Shown: positions 6,668 to 15,480, counted from the stretch's first letter. The stretch is DNA of 17,749 nucleotides from Anaerolineae bacterium (GCA_020433835.1 JAGRBY010000083.1:1-17749); one strand, 5' to 3'. Program-made: numbers and translations. Notes: a model not told the origin generated them from the letters alone.

Positions 6668-7792
6668 ATGAATCATCAAACAAACCCGTCTAAGACTTTG
6701 TCGCGGAGAATACAACCTAATCCCGCTGCATTTTTTGAAACGGTTTACCAAGCCTTTCAAAATGCGGAACAGGCTGTGGGGAGTTCCATCGACCGCTACT
6801 ACAGCATTGATGGCCATACCATCCGGTTACGCTTTGCCGGACCGGCCCTGGTTGATGACCTTACGCCGGCGCTGGAACATCATGCCACCCCGCCCACGTC
6901 GGCACCGGCATTGACTATTTGTATTTGGGATTCGATGTCGACCCAAACGGAATGGCCGTCGTTTCCGTGGTGGGAATACTTCATGCATGTGAATTCAAAC
7001 GGCGAAAAGGTTAGCAACCTTTATACACCTCGGGGTGACATACGCGGTTACAATGATGGTCGAATTTACACCCATATTGGGGCTGACTTGTTCAGTATAC
7101 TGGATATCAAACAGAATATAGCTGTTTATTGGTGTCAAGACGCGGCGCAATTGCCCTTGTACGAAAAGGGAGCGCCGGTTCGTACCATTCTACACTGGTG
7201 GCTGCGTGACAAAGGGCTACAACTCCTACACGCCGGAGCCATTGGCACGCCCGATGGAGCCGTGTTGCTGGCCGGCAAAGGGGGATCGGGCAAATCGACC
7301 ACCGCTCTGACCGGGCTACAAAGCGACCTATTGTATCTAAGCGATGATTATTCGTTGGTAAAGTTAGGGTCACCACCCCACGTATACAGTTTATACAACA
7401 CTGCCAAAGTGCGCCCGGATAATCTAAAGCGGGTGCCACATCTTCATCACGCACTAACCAATGCCAATCGGCTTGAGACAGAAAAAGCGCTCTTTTTTAT
7501 CGGGCAGCATTATCCCGATAAAATCGTCAGCGATTTGCCCATTCGAGCCATTCTGCTACCAAAGGTAACAGGGCTGCCAGACACCACCATCGAACCGGCT
7601 GGTGCTAAAGAGGCCTTAAGTTCCTTGGCTTTAAGTTCCTTGCACCAGTTGGCCGGCTCCGGGAAAGCGTTGATACACACCATCAACCAACTGGTCAATC
7701 AGGTGCCAATTTATCATCTAAAACTGGGCACAGAACTCGATCAAATTCCTATGGTAATTTCAGATGTCATCGCCAGGGAGTCGGCACCATGA
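6668..7792 (+). CDS. HPr-kinase-like P-loop protein
   Basis: A 374-residue protein with a C-terminal P-loop kinase domain of the HPr kinase/phosphorylase type. The domain begins near LHAGAIG, then the Walker A loop GKGGSGKST (203-211) and LSDDYSLV with D226-D227, the likely metal-binding or catalytic acidic pair. The N-terminal half (1-190) has no recognised domain but is Trp-rich around WPSFPWWEYF. Proteins of this type accompany PqqD-like genes in lasso-peptide clusters, where some phosphorylate the precursor (PadeK-like), and in HprK-related exopolysaccharide loci. True HprK acts on the PTS protein HPr, for which there is no sign here. Substrate unknown; the neighbouring PqqD tail or a glycan carrier are candidates. 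The start lies 2 nt after the PqqD stop without its own Shine-Dalgarno, implying coupling. Confidence 0.85.
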   Translation: MNHQTNPSKTLSRRIQPNPAAFFETVYQAFQNAEQAVGSSIDRYYSIDGHTIRLRFAGPALVDDLTPALEHHATPPTSAPALTICIWDSMSTQTEWPSFPWWEYFMHVNSNGEKVSNLYTPRGDIRGYNDGRIYTHIGADLFSILDIKQNIAVYWCQDAAQLPLYEKGAPVRTILHWWLRDKGLQLLHAGAIGTPDGAVLLAGKGGSGKSTTALTGLQSDLLYLSDDYSLVKLGSPPHVYSLYNTAKVRPDNLKRVPHLHHALTNANRLETEKALFFIGQHYPDKIVSDLPIRAILLPKVTGLPDTTIEPAGAKEALSSLALSSLHQLAGSGKALIHTINQLVNQVPIYHLKLGTELDQIPMVISDVIARESAP

Positions 7793-7832
7793 ATACCTAT
7801 CCAAACCAACTAACAAGATTCAGCAACCTCGT

Positions 7833-9686
7833 ATGAACGCATTATCAACCTTATGGGCAAACTTTAAGCAACTTCTAACCAACATCCGCTGGGCGTTTCA
7901 GTTGACCTGGTCAACCAATTCAACCCTCTTTTTAGGCATTATGGGGGCCAATGCGGTACAGAGTTTGCTGCCGGCGGGCATTGCTTTGTCCTCACGGAAC
8001 TTAATCAACAGCGTGTCAGATATCTTGAACGGCCAAACTCAGAATACGAATGGCGTCATTTTTTGGCTAACCATCAGCGCGGTCATTGCCGTAGTGGGCG
8101 CGGTTGCGACCAATGCCCAACAGTTTTTCAATCAGCGCCTGAGAGATGAATTGGACCTGCGGATTACATCTGAGATGTTAACTCACGCGGCGGCGCTGGA
8201 CTTTGCCTTTTTTGAGGACCCAGAATCCAGAGATATGCTACATCGCGCCCGCAGCGATATGGCCGGCCACTTTGCCCAGTTTTTGACCATCGCCCTGGCC
8301 ATTATTACCAATATTATCCAGATTATCTCGCTCCTGATTATCTTGATGGTTATTCAGCCCATCATCCTGCTGCTCCTGCTGCCCATCAGCCTGATTTATG
8401 TGGCTTTTCAGTGGCACTACGCCAGTAAACGGTTTAAAGAAGAGCATGCTCGTACCACGAAAAACCGCTGGTTAGATTACTATGTTTCTCAAATGATGAA
8501 TGAGGACAGCGTAGCCCAGGTAAAACTTTTGGGACTCCAGCCCCTTTTTATCGAACAGTTTTGTACAATTACGGCCGAGTTTTTAGGTCGTAATCGGACA
8601 ATTTACCTGTACGGACTTATTGGCAGTGTGACGTTTGCCGTGCTATCTTCCGTGGCCATCTACTACGCCTTTGCCCTGGCCACCTTTCAAGTGATTGCCG
8701 GTGGGTTAACCATTGGCGATGTGGCTATTTATGGTGGCGCGGTAGTGCGGCTGCGGGGTGCTACTGAAAGTACCATTGGCTGGTTGGGCAGCCTGCGCTG
8801 GCAAACCCTGTTTGTCTCAAATTTAGCCGACTTTCTAGCCGTCAAACCCAAAATGACCAAAACGGGTCAGTTATGCCCCGGACCGGGGCGGGGCGAAATC
8901 GAACTAAAAGCGGTCAGTTTTACCTACCCCGGTGCCAGTCAGCCCACTTTACACAACGTATCACTATATATCGAGCCAGGCGAAACCCTGGCCATCGTGG
9001 GTGAAAATGGAGCCGGTAAAACCACACTCGTCAAACTGCTGGCCCGTCTTTACGACCCTGATGAGGGCCACATTCTGTTTGACCAGGTTGATATCCGCGA
9101 CCTGTCTCTGGATTATCTGCACCAGAATATCTCCTTTGTATTTCAGCATTTTGGCCGCTATGCCGCCACCGCCGGTGAGAATATAGCTTATGGCGATTGG
9201 AAAACCCTGCTGCACGACCCGCAAGCGGTCGAGCGTATTGCCCAGGCGGCGGGTGTCCACGAGATGATCGAAGCTATGCCGCAAAAATATGATACGATGC
9301 TGGGGCGTAACTTTGGCAAGTACAGTCTGTCGGGCGGACAGTGGCAGCGACTGGCCATTGCCCGCGCTTTTGCCCGCCAGCCTTCGCTGCTGATTTTGGA
9401 TGAACCGACGGCCAATCTGGATGCCAGAGCCGAGTATCAACTTTTTTCTGATTTCAAGAAGCTGGCTCAGAAACGCACAACTATTCTCATTTCACATCGC
9501 TTTTCAACGGTCAGCATCGCCGACCGGATTATTGTGATGGATAAAGGCCAAATTATTGAAAGTGGCACGCACGATGCCTTAATGGCTAAGGCCGGACACT
9601 ACGCCATGTTGTACAACCTCCATCATCGGCAGATGACAATACCCCTTAACGGCAACGGCGAAAAGGAATCGACATTGTGGCATTAA
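7833..9686 (+). CDS. ABC exporter (fused membrane and ATPase domains)
   Basis: A type IV half-exporter: an N-terminal six-helix membrane domain (about 30-310) followed by an ATPase domain. Walker A GENGAGKTTL starts at 390, the signature LSGGQ is at 499-503, Walker B LLILDEPT follows, and the H-loop is ISHRFST. All catalytic motifs are intact. There is no N-terminal C39 peptidase domain, so it does not remove leaders itself. It presumably works as a homodimer exporting the product of this locus, or flipping a carrier-linked intermediate. An earlier in-frame ATG at 7764 would add 23 hydrophilic residues and overlap the previous gene by 29 bp. I prefer 7833 because it begins right at the first conserved helix, but neither start has a clear ribosome site. 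It overlaps the sulfotransferase gene by 10 bp. Confidence 0.9.
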   Translation: MNALSTLWANFKQLLTNIRWAFQLTWSTNSTLFLGIMGANAVQSLLPAGIALSSRNLINSVSDILNGQTQNTNGVIFWLTISAVIAVVGAVATNAQQFFNQRLRDELDLRITSEMLTHAAALDFAFFEDPESRDMLHRARSDMAGHFAQFLTIALAIITNIIQIISLLIILMVIQPIILLLLLPISLIYVAFQWHYASKRFKEEHARTTKNRWLDYYVSQMMNEDSVAQVKLLGLQPLFIEQFCTITAEFLGRNRTIYLYGLIGSVTFAVLSSVAIYYAFALATFQVIAGGLTIGDVAIYGGAVVRLRGATESTIGWLGSLRWQTLFVSNLADFLAVKPKMTKTGQLCPGPGRGEIELKAVSFTYPGASQPTLHNVSLYIEPGETLAIVGENGAGKTTLVKLLARLYDPDEGHILFDQVDIRDLSLDYLHQNISFVFQHFGRYAATAGENIAYGDWKTLLHDPQAVERIAQAAGVHEMIEAMPQKYDTMLGRNFGKYSLSGGQWQRLAIARAFARQPSLLILDEPTANLDARAEYQLFSDFKKLAQKRTTILISHRFSTVSIADRIIVMDKGQIIESGTHDALMAKAGHYAMLYNLHHRQMTIPLNGNGEKESTLWH

Positions 9687-10459
9687 TTATCGGCGGACAT
9701 CCGCGCTCAGGCACAACCATACTACAAGAGGTGTGCGATCGACATCCGAACATATCGATCACCAACGAGTTCGGCAATTTCGCTTATCTGGGTCAATCCT
9801 ATCTGGAGTACAGTTACCGCATGATGCGGCGCTGGTGCCGAGTCGGTAATAAGTGGGCTTTCGATCTATCGTATAGTTCCCAGAAACCCTTAGGTTTGTA
9901 TAACTTCCTATTTACAACACGCTATTTACTAAGAATGGGGCAACCCCCTTGGCGGCCCATTGATGTTCAAACCATCGAGACAACCCTAAAACAAACTTTT
10001 CCTGAAGCGACTATCGTTGGGGACAAATGGCCGGATCATATGTTTTTGATGGACAACTTTGTAAAGAGAGACGATTTGTATTGCCTGGTTATCTATCGAG
10101 ATTGTCGTGATGTAACCAGTTCTTTTCTCAAGCAAACCCGAACCACTTGGCGTAAACAAGCCTGGGTTAACAGCCTCAATACGGCTGAAAAAGTAGCCAG
10201 GCGTTGGGTTGAGGTGATGCACTTAACGGAACGTCACGCCGATCAACTCCATATCATCCGCTATGAAGATTTGATCAAGAACCCTAAGGCGGTTTTTGCC
10301 TCCATTGGAGCGTGGCTTGGGGTCGATCCTGCCGGTTTTCCGGTAAATGCGATAAAGGAAACGAGCATTGGTAAATATAAAAAAGGCTTAACCAACGAAG
10401 AGTTAACGACGGTTATGAACATTGCCGGCCCAACTATGGCCCAGCTAGGTTATGATTAA
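9677..10459 (+). CDS. Sulfotransferase (PAPS-dependent)
   Basis: A 260-residue sulfotransferase. The 5'-phosphosulfate loop is GGHPRSGTT (6-14) at the very N-terminus, and the 3'-phosphate motif appears as IYRDCRDV (R141, R144) leading into SSFLKQTRTTW. RYEDLIKNP lies further on, near 195. These are the standard features of the Sulfotransfer_1/_3 families, which transfer sulfate from PAPS to a sugar or tyrosine hydroxyl. The start is GTG, placed so that the phosphosulfate loop begins a few residues in, as usual for the family; it overlaps the exporter gene by 10 bp. Its presence implies a sulfated product. In context the acceptor is probably a glycan made by the neighbouring glycosyltransferases, though lasso clusters also sometimes carry sulfotransferases. 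Confidence 0.92.
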   Translation: MALIIGGHPRSGTTILQEVCDRHPNISITNEFGNFAYLGQSYLEYSYRMMRRWCRVGNKWAFDLSYSSQKPLGLYNFLFTTRYLLRMGQPPWRPIDVQTIETTLKQTFPEATIVGDKWPDHMFLMDNFVKRDDLYCLVIYRDCRDVTSSFLKQTRTTWRKQAWVNSLNTAEKVARRWVEVMHLTERHADQLHIIRYEDLIKNPKAVFASIGAWLGVDPAGFPVNAIKETSIGKYKKGLTNEELTTVMNIAGPTMAQLGYD

Positions 10460-10483
10460 GCAACAAAATCATCTTTCGCTTTA

Positions 10484-10518
10484 AAGCTGACAGCTAAACG
10501 CTGATAGCTGAATGCTTA
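10484..10518. repeat. Heptamer-type tandem repeat (AGCTGAN)
   Basis: About five imperfect 7-mers with consensus AGCTGAN run from 10485 through 10518 in the only sizeable gap of the array (10460-10550). The units read AGCTGAC, AGCTAAA, CGCTGAT, and so on. The 7-bp period matches the TTACCAG repeats at 131-151, though the unit is different. It may mark a break between two transcription units. Confidence 0.6.
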
Positions 10519-10550
10519 TTACCAATCTATCACCGCTAAAGAAATAAATT

Positions 10551-11612
10551 ATGAAAAATCACAAACTGGTCAGTATCATTATTCCCGTTTTTAACGGCGA
10601 GACGTATATTGTCGAAACAATCGAGAGTGTTTTCAACCAAACATACCCCTCATGGGAATTGATCGTTGTCGATGATGGTTCAACCGATGACACCCCCCAT
10701 ATTTTGCGTGCTTATAACAACCGCATTCGCTACATCTACCAGCCCAACAGCGGTGTATCTGCGGCCCGTAATCATGGTCTCCGCCTGGCTCAAGGCGACT
10801 ATATTGTCTTTCTTGATGCCGACGATCTTTTGCTGCCCAACAAACTAGCCGACCAGGTCGCTTGCCTGGATGCACACCCAACCGTAGGAAGCGTACATAG
10901 TGGCTGGCACTTAATCAACGCCCAGGGAGAATGTATCGATACCATCGAGCTGTGGCGTGAAGCTCCCGAACTCGATTTGGAAGCGTGGTTAACGCAGTGC
11001 CCTTTTTATTTACCGGCCATGATGTTCCGCCGCCATTGGTTGAAAAGTGTCGGGGGCCTTGATACAACGCTTCCCCAAGCCGAGGACGTTGATATGCTGC
11101 TGCGCATGCGGATGATGGGCTGTACGACGATCTGGCTACAGCAGCCAACCGTATGTTATCGCCAACATGGATCCAGTACGATGCGAAATGGTGTGCAGCA
11201 GGCGGAAAGTATTACCCAGGTGATGACGGCCTTCTTTGCCCGGCCGGATCTGCCTGACCAAATACACCAGTTACAGGACAAAATTCTTTTGAATACCTAC
11301 ATGTGGTGTGTCTGGCATATGTACGATACGGGCTATACCACCGAAATTGTCGATTACTTACGCCAGTCACGATTGTATATATCGGAATCACCCCTGCTAA
11401 CAGTCCGGCTCTGGTTAGAACGCTTTGCCAGAATGTGCGTTAAAAAAGGGTACAATCTTGAGGAACTGCGCGTCCTGTGGCCTCAGTTTAAGGCGGCTAT
11501 TCAGGTAGAGGAACCGCTCTGGCAGCAGATAGAGCAAGCCCTAAACCGCTGGCTCAAATTTATGATGGTTATGTACGCCAACGCTGAAAATGGCAAAGGA
11601 TTTGCTTCATGA
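10551..11612 (+). CDS. Family 2 glycosyltransferase with helical C-terminal extension
   Basis: A 353-residue GT2 enzyme. The GT-A core is canonical: VSIIIPVFNGE (7-17), VDDGSTDD (40-47), SAARNHG (70-76) and DADD (89-92). A region near 175-180 (PQAEDVDMLLRM) supplies the usual catalytic acidic residues. Beyond about 230 there is a helical extension rich in Trp, Leu and Arg, absent from the short GT2 proteins of this array. No membrane segment is evident. It follows the 91-bp repeat-bearing gap, so it may open a second transcription unit, and overlaps the next gene by 4 bp (ATGA). No strong Shine-Dalgarno precedes it; a purine stretch (AAAGAAA) is the only candidate. Sugar specificity unknown. 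Confidence 0.92.
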   Translation: MKNHKLVSIIIPVFNGETYIVETIESVFNQTYPSWELIVVDDGSTDDTPHILRAYNNRIRYIYQPNSGVSAARNHGLRLAQGDYIVFLDADDLLLPNKLADQVACLDAHPTVGSVHSGWHLINAQGECIDTIELWREAPELDLEAWLTQCPFYLPAMMFRRHWLKSVGGLDTTLPQAEDVDMLLRMRMMGCTTIWLQQPTVCYRQHGSSTMRNGVQQAESITQVMTAFFARPDLPDQIHQLQDKILLNTYMWCVWHMYDTGYTTEIVDYLRQSRLYISESPLLTVRLWLERFARMCVKKGYNLEELRVLWPQFKAAIQVEEPLWQQIEQALNRWLKFMMVMYANAENGKGFAS

Positions 11613-12751
11613 AAACCTGGCCTAGTTCATCCCAAAAAGCATTGCTGCGGGCTACATTTTTATCAGGAGATGAAGGAATTAAAGCTTTTGAGACATGGAA
11701 GTCTCAAATAGATATGGCGGATCACGCGGATTTGGGATCGTTTCGATTACTGCCGTTCCTGTTTCATCATTTAAAAACGCAAGGCATCGATGATCCACTC
11801 CTGATGAAGTTGAAAGGTATTGCCCGGCGAAACTGGTATAAAAACCAAGCGTTCTTCCGCCGATGGGCACCGCTGCTGCAAGCGCTTCATCAAGCCCAGA
11901 TTACGTGTATGATGCTTTCCGGGCCGGCTCTCGCTTGGGACGAATATCGTGACTACGCGCTTGATTCAGAAATGGAGTTAGCGCTATTGGTTCCGTCGAA
12001 ACAGGCACAAGCGGCCATCCACCAGCTTCAAGCCTTGGGCTGGCAGCCCAACAAACCCCTGCCAAACGATCTACTGGGGCCTTACATCAAGGCCGAATGG
12101 ATGCAATGCTTTAAAGATGCGGCCGGACGCAAACTCTGTCTGCACTGGCATCTGTTTCCGGCGGGGCGCACGGCGGTGGCTGAGGCTGATATTTGGGGCG
12201 CGGCCACAACTACGAAGATGCATGATGTGCCAATTCACCTCCTAAACCCGGTCGACCAAATCCTGTACAGTTGCTTTAAAGACCACGCCACCACCGACAC
12301 AGCCCGTTTTTTACGGGCTATTGACCTGATGCTCATTCTCCAAAACACACCCAATTTCAACTGGAACCGCTTGTGCAGCCAAGCCCAAAGACATCGTTTG
12401 ATTGTACCGTTGTTAGAGACACTGGGCTACATTCAAAGCACGCTTGATGAACCGCTTCCCTCGGCAGTCTGGCAGCAATTCCGCGCGTTTCCTATCACCC
12501 GACAAGAGCAGCTTGAGTACCGGCTCAAGACCAACTACCCGGAGGCGTGGTACCATATCTGGCAGCTCTGGTTTTACTATCGCTGTCGCACCGCCCAAAC
12601 ATCGCTTATCCGCGATGTGGTGGGGTTTCCCCAGCATCTGCAACACATTTGGCGACTGCGAAAGCTGCATCAGGTTCCTCGTCGGGCTATGGGCATTGTA
12701 CGCCGCCAGTTGCAACAGCACTTCTTCTATCATCAACGGGTCGGGCGTTAA
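11609..12751 (+). CDS. Degenerate nucleotidyltransferase-fold protein (PF14907-like)
   Basis: A 380-residue relative of the protein at 3195. The N-terminal helices (LLPFLFHHL near 45-53), the spacing between active-site regions and the helical C-terminal part (LLNPVDQILYSCFKDH) fit the family. The active site does not. Where intact members have K-G-x-A-L, this one has SGPAL (104-108). Where they have D-x-D, this one has SEMEL with E121 and E123, so both metal-binding aspartates are glutamates. It may be an inactive partner of the intact paralogue or a sugar-phosphate-binding protein, or it may tolerate Glu. The reading frame is open throughout with no frameshift, so it is not a decaying pseudogene. 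It is translationally coupled to the GT2 upstream by a 4-bp ATGA overlap. Confidence 0.75.
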   Translation: MKTWPSSSQKALLRATFLSGDEGIKAFETWKSQIDMADHADLGSFRLLPFLFHHLKTQGIDDPLLMKLKGIARRNWYKNQAFFRRWAPLLQALHQAQITCMMLSGPALAWDEYRDYALDSEMELALLVPSKQAQAAIHQLQALGWQPNKPLPNDLLGPYIKAEWMQCFKDAAGRKLCLHWHLFPAGRTAVAEADIWGAATTTKMHDVPIHLLNPVDQILYSCFKDHATTDTARFLRAIDLMLILQNTPNFNWNRLCSQAQRHRLIVPLLETLGYIQSTLDEPLPSAVWQQFRAFPITRQEQLEYRLKTNYPEAWYHIWQLWFYYRCRTAQTSLIRDVVGFPQHLQHIWRLRKLHQVPRRAMGIVRRQLQQHFFYHQRVGR

Positions 12752-12788
12752 GGTTGTGGCCCAGGGATACGCAGTGAGTGAGAGAGCG

Positions 12789-13532
12789 ATGACGTTAAAT
12801 ACCCCTTTGGTTAGCGTGATTATGCCCGTTTACAACGGGGCTGTATTTCTGGCCGAAGCCATCGAGAATCTTCGCCAGCAACAGTATGAACCGCTTGAAA
12901 TCATTATCGTTGATGATGGCTCAACCGACAACACGGGCCAAATCGTCGCCGGTTTAGGCAGTGACATTCGATATGTGTGTCAAACCAATCAAGGTCCGGC
13001 AGCGGCCCGCAATCACGGTCTCCAGCTAGCAACCGGCGAAGTAATCGCCTTTTTGGACGTGGATGATCTCTGGACAGAGCATTGGCTATCCACCCAGGTA
13101 GGTTTTTTAGCTGCACACCCGGCGGTCGATGTTGTGCAGGGGCTTATTCAAGAGTTACAGCTCGTAACCGGCTCAACGTTTGAGCCGGTCGCCGATCCTT
13201 ATTATTCGGTCAATCTTGGCAGCGCAATTTATCGTCGCCGGGTATTTGATTGGGTAGGGTTGTTTGATGAAACGCTCCACTATAATGAAGATACGGATTG
13301 GTTCATCCGGGCCTGGGACAAAAATGTTAGCAAAACCCAACTGGCTGAAGTGGCCCTTTTCTATCGCAAGCACGAAGGCAATATGACAAACGGTGGTAAT
13401 TCTAAACAGTCCGGGTTTGTCTGGCTCTTAAAGAAACGGTTGGATCAGCATCGAAAAAACAGCACTGTGTTGGGGCATGTGGCTTCGGGCCAATCTGTTA
13501 GCCTGACCGAATATATTGGCTGGCAAAAGTGA
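12789..13532 (+). CDS. Short family 2 glycosyltransferase (GT-A)
   Basis: A 247-residue GT2 enzyme with VSVIMPVYNGA (8-18), VDDGSTDN (41-48), AAARNHG (71-77) and DVDD (90-93). It ends in a basic helix of the same type as its siblings (LLKKRLDQHRKN). The open frame extends 345 bp upstream to 12444, but that stretch lies almost wholly inside the preceding gene in another frame, and its translation shows no GT2 similarity. The ATG at 12789 puts the first beta strand at the usual position, and GAGAG lies just upstream. A 37-bp gap separates it from the nucleotidyltransferase-like gene. Donor and acceptor cannot be told. Confidence 0.9.
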   Translation: MTLNTPLVSVIMPVYNGAVFLAEAIENLRQQQYEPLEIIIVDDGSTDNTGQIVAGLGSDIRYVCQTNQGPAAARNHGLQLATGEVIAFLDVDDLWTEHWLSTQVGFLAAHPAVDVVQGLIQELQLVTGSTFEPVADPYYSVNLGSAIYRRRVFDWVGLFDETLHYNEDTDWFIRAWDKNVSKTQLAEVALFYRKHEGNMTNGGNSKQSGFVWLLKKRLDQHRKNSTVLGHVASGQSVSLTEYIGWQK

Positions 13533-13541
13533 GAGATATCT

Positions 13542-14231
13542 ATGAACAATAAACCCCTGGTGAGTGTTATTATTATTGTCAAAAATGGCGAACGATTTTT
13601 AAGACAAGCCATCGACAGCGTTTTAGCCCAAAATTACACCTTACGGGAAATTATCGTAGTTGATGGTCAATCGGAAGATAAAACGGCGGAAATCGCTCAA
13701 TCATTTGAGCAAGTTAGCTATATTCGGCAGACCAATAAAGGTGTAGCGGATGCCTATAACCTGGGTATTGAGGTTGCAACCGGCGATTTAATTGCTTTTC
13801 TATCGCATGATGATTTGTGGCTACCCCACAAACTAAACCGCCAGGTTGACCAAATGCAACGTCAACCGCACATCCAATACACGGTGACCAAAATAAAATT
13901 TTTTCTGGAACCCGGCTGCGCCATCCCCGCAGGCTTTAAACCTGAGTTATTAGAAGGGGGGCATGTTGGCCGTATTATGGAAACCCTGGTTGCCCGCAAA
14001 AGCCTATTTAATTGGGTTGGAAAATTTGATGACGCTTATTCCATTGCCAACGATGTTGATTGGTACGCGCGGGTTAAAGACCAAAACATACCCATGGCCG
14101 TTATTCCGGAGGTATTGGTTCACAAACGCATTCACGATAAAAATACTGCTGCCGATGCTCAGGCAAATAACCAACAGTTGCTGCAAATTTTAAGGCGCTC
14201 ACTGCACCGTAAACGAAGCCAAAATGACTAA
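13542..14231 (+). CDS. Short family 2 glycosyltransferase, SHDD variant
   Basis: A 229-residue GT2 enzyme, the shortest in the array. The opening is VSVIIIVKNGE (7-17). The nucleotide-binding loop is VVDGQSEDKT (39-48), the VDGxSxDxT form, in place of the VDDGSTDN of the others. The metal-binding segment is SHDD (88-91) rather than DADD, so the first Asp is missing but the last two remain. It belongs to a different GT2 subgroup from its neighbours and probably uses a different donor or acceptor. The basic end LRRSLHRKR resembles the tails of the other short GT2 proteins. It starts 9 bp after the previous gene, with GAGAG nearby, and overlaps the next by 8 bp. Confidence 0.9.
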   Translation: MNNKPLVSVIIIVKNGERFLRQAIDSVLAQNYTLREIIVVDGQSEDKTAEIAQSFEQVSYIRQTNKGVADAYNLGIEVATGDLIAFLSHDDLWLPHKLNRQVDQMQRQPHIQYTVTKIKFFLEPGCAIPAGFKPELLEGGHVGRIMETLVARKSLFNWVGKFDDAYSIANDVDWYARVKDQNIPMAVIPEVLVHKRIHDKNTAADAQANNQQLLQILRRSLHRKRSQND

Positions 14232-15480
14232 CCGTAATATCGAAATTCAATACAGATTAGCCAGTGTGTGGCAAGCTAAAGGCAATCTGGAACAGGCTAT
14301 CGAAGGCTACCGCAACATTTTGAACCGCCAGCCCAATCACCTGGCGGCCACGCTCAAGCTTGGCAATTTGATGCAGGAGCAGGGCCGCCCGGATGAAGCC
14401 CTAACCATCTTCCGCCAGGCACTGAACCACCACCCCAACGAGGCCCGCATTCACAAACACTTTGTCAACGCCCTCATTGGGCAAGCCGGACTGGATGAAG
14501 CCTTTCGATATTATCAATTGACACGACGCGACACCAAAGCCATTGATATGTACCCGCAAGATATTCTGTGCTGCCTGGTTATCCGCAATGAGGTGCATCG
14601 GCTGCCTTACTTACTGACCTATTACCGCCACAAAGGCATTGATAAATTTTTGGTAGTTGATAACCACTCCACCGATGGCAGCCTTGCCTATCTGCTGGAG
14701 CAGCCGGATGTGTTTGTGTGGCAAAGCGATTACTCTTTTAACAAGGCCAATTTTGGCGCGGGCTGGTTTGAGTTGCTGCTGCGCAAATATGGCAGCGAAC
14801 ACTGGGTGTTAATAGTCGATGCCGATGAACTGCTCTACTACCCGCAGTGCGAAACCACAAGCATTGCCGATTTGTGCCGTCACCTGGACCGTAAAAATAA
14901 ACGTGCCTTTAGAGCCATTCTGCTGGATATGTATTCCGACAAACCCATCCGAGCCACGTATTACAAACCGGGCCAAAATTTTTTAGAGGTTTGTCCCTAT
15001 TTCGACCGGCAGTTCTACCACACCATGTGTGAACAGAGCAGCCCATTTGGCAATCAAACCCTTTACATTGGCGGCGTTAGAGAGCGCGTGTTTGGCAAAG
15101 CCGGTGATTATTACCTTAATAAGGCACCTTTGCTCAAATACACCCCCGATTGCATTCTAATTGGTGGTCAGCATGGAACCAATCTGCCCACAACGGATAT
15201 CGCTACCGAACGGGGTGTGTTACTCCACTTTAAATATTTTTCCTCGTTTATTGATTACGCCAAACAAGAGACAAAACGGAAAGAGCATTACGGCGGGGCC
15301 ATGCAATATCGAGAGTATGCTCAAGGGTTAGATAACGATGAAGCGCTAACCCTGTTTAACCCGGACTATTCGGTTAAATTGGAAAGCAGCGAGCAGTTGG
15401 TACAGTTGGGCATTATGCACATAGATGGTGAAGATAATTCGGAAATATCTTATGACAAAACACAACAACGTTATAGCTAA
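14224..15480 (+). CDS. TPR-fused glycosyltransferase (GT2-like / PF13704 type)
   Basis: A 418-residue two-part protein. Residues 1 to about 100 form two to three TPR units (YRLASVWQAKGNLEQAIEGY, then LGNLMQEQGRPDEALTIF), a protein-binding scaffold. From about 113 a GT-A domain of the Glyco_tranf_2_4 (PF13704/GT92-like) kind begins with DILCCLVIRNEVHRLPYLL, followed by VVDNHSTDGS (144-153) and the metal-binding VDADEL (198-203). Family members are poorly characterised glycosyltransferases of surface glycan loci. The TPR part closely matches that of the next protein, suggesting the two dock on a shared partner. No membrane segments. It overlaps the preceding gene by 8 bp. Confidence 0.88.
   Translation: MTNRNIEIQYRLASVWQAKGNLEQAIEGYRNILNRQPNHLAATLKLGNLMQEQGRPDEALTIFRQALNHHPNEARIHKHFVNALIGQAGLDEAFRYYQLTRRDTKAIDMYPQDILCCLVIRNEVHRLPYLLTYYRHKGIDKFLVVDNHSTDGSLAYLLEQPDVFVWQSDYSFNKANFGAGWFELLLRKYGSEHWVLIVDADELLYYPQCETTSIADLCRHLDRKNKRAFRAILLDMYSDKPIRATYYKPGQNFLEVCPYFDRQFYHTMCEQSSPFGNQTLYIGGVRERVFGKAGDYYLNKAPLLKYTPDCILIGGQHGTNLPTTDIATERGVLLHFKYFSSFIDYAKQETKRKEHYGGAMQYREYAQGLDNDEALTLFNPDYSVKLESSEQLVQLGIMHIDGEDNSEISYDKTQQRYS

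Noticed and set aside
10452..10484. Ten-codon frame (MIKQQNHLSL) after the sulfotransferase gene, considered as a precursor peptide
   Set aside because: It is too short for a leader plus core, has no ribosome site, and runs into the repeat.
12444..12788. 345-bp in-frame extension upstream of the GT2 gene, overlapping the nucleotidyltransferase-like gene
   Set aside because: Its translation has no GT2 features. It is an open shadow frame, and the ATG at 12789 gives the normal family N-terminus.
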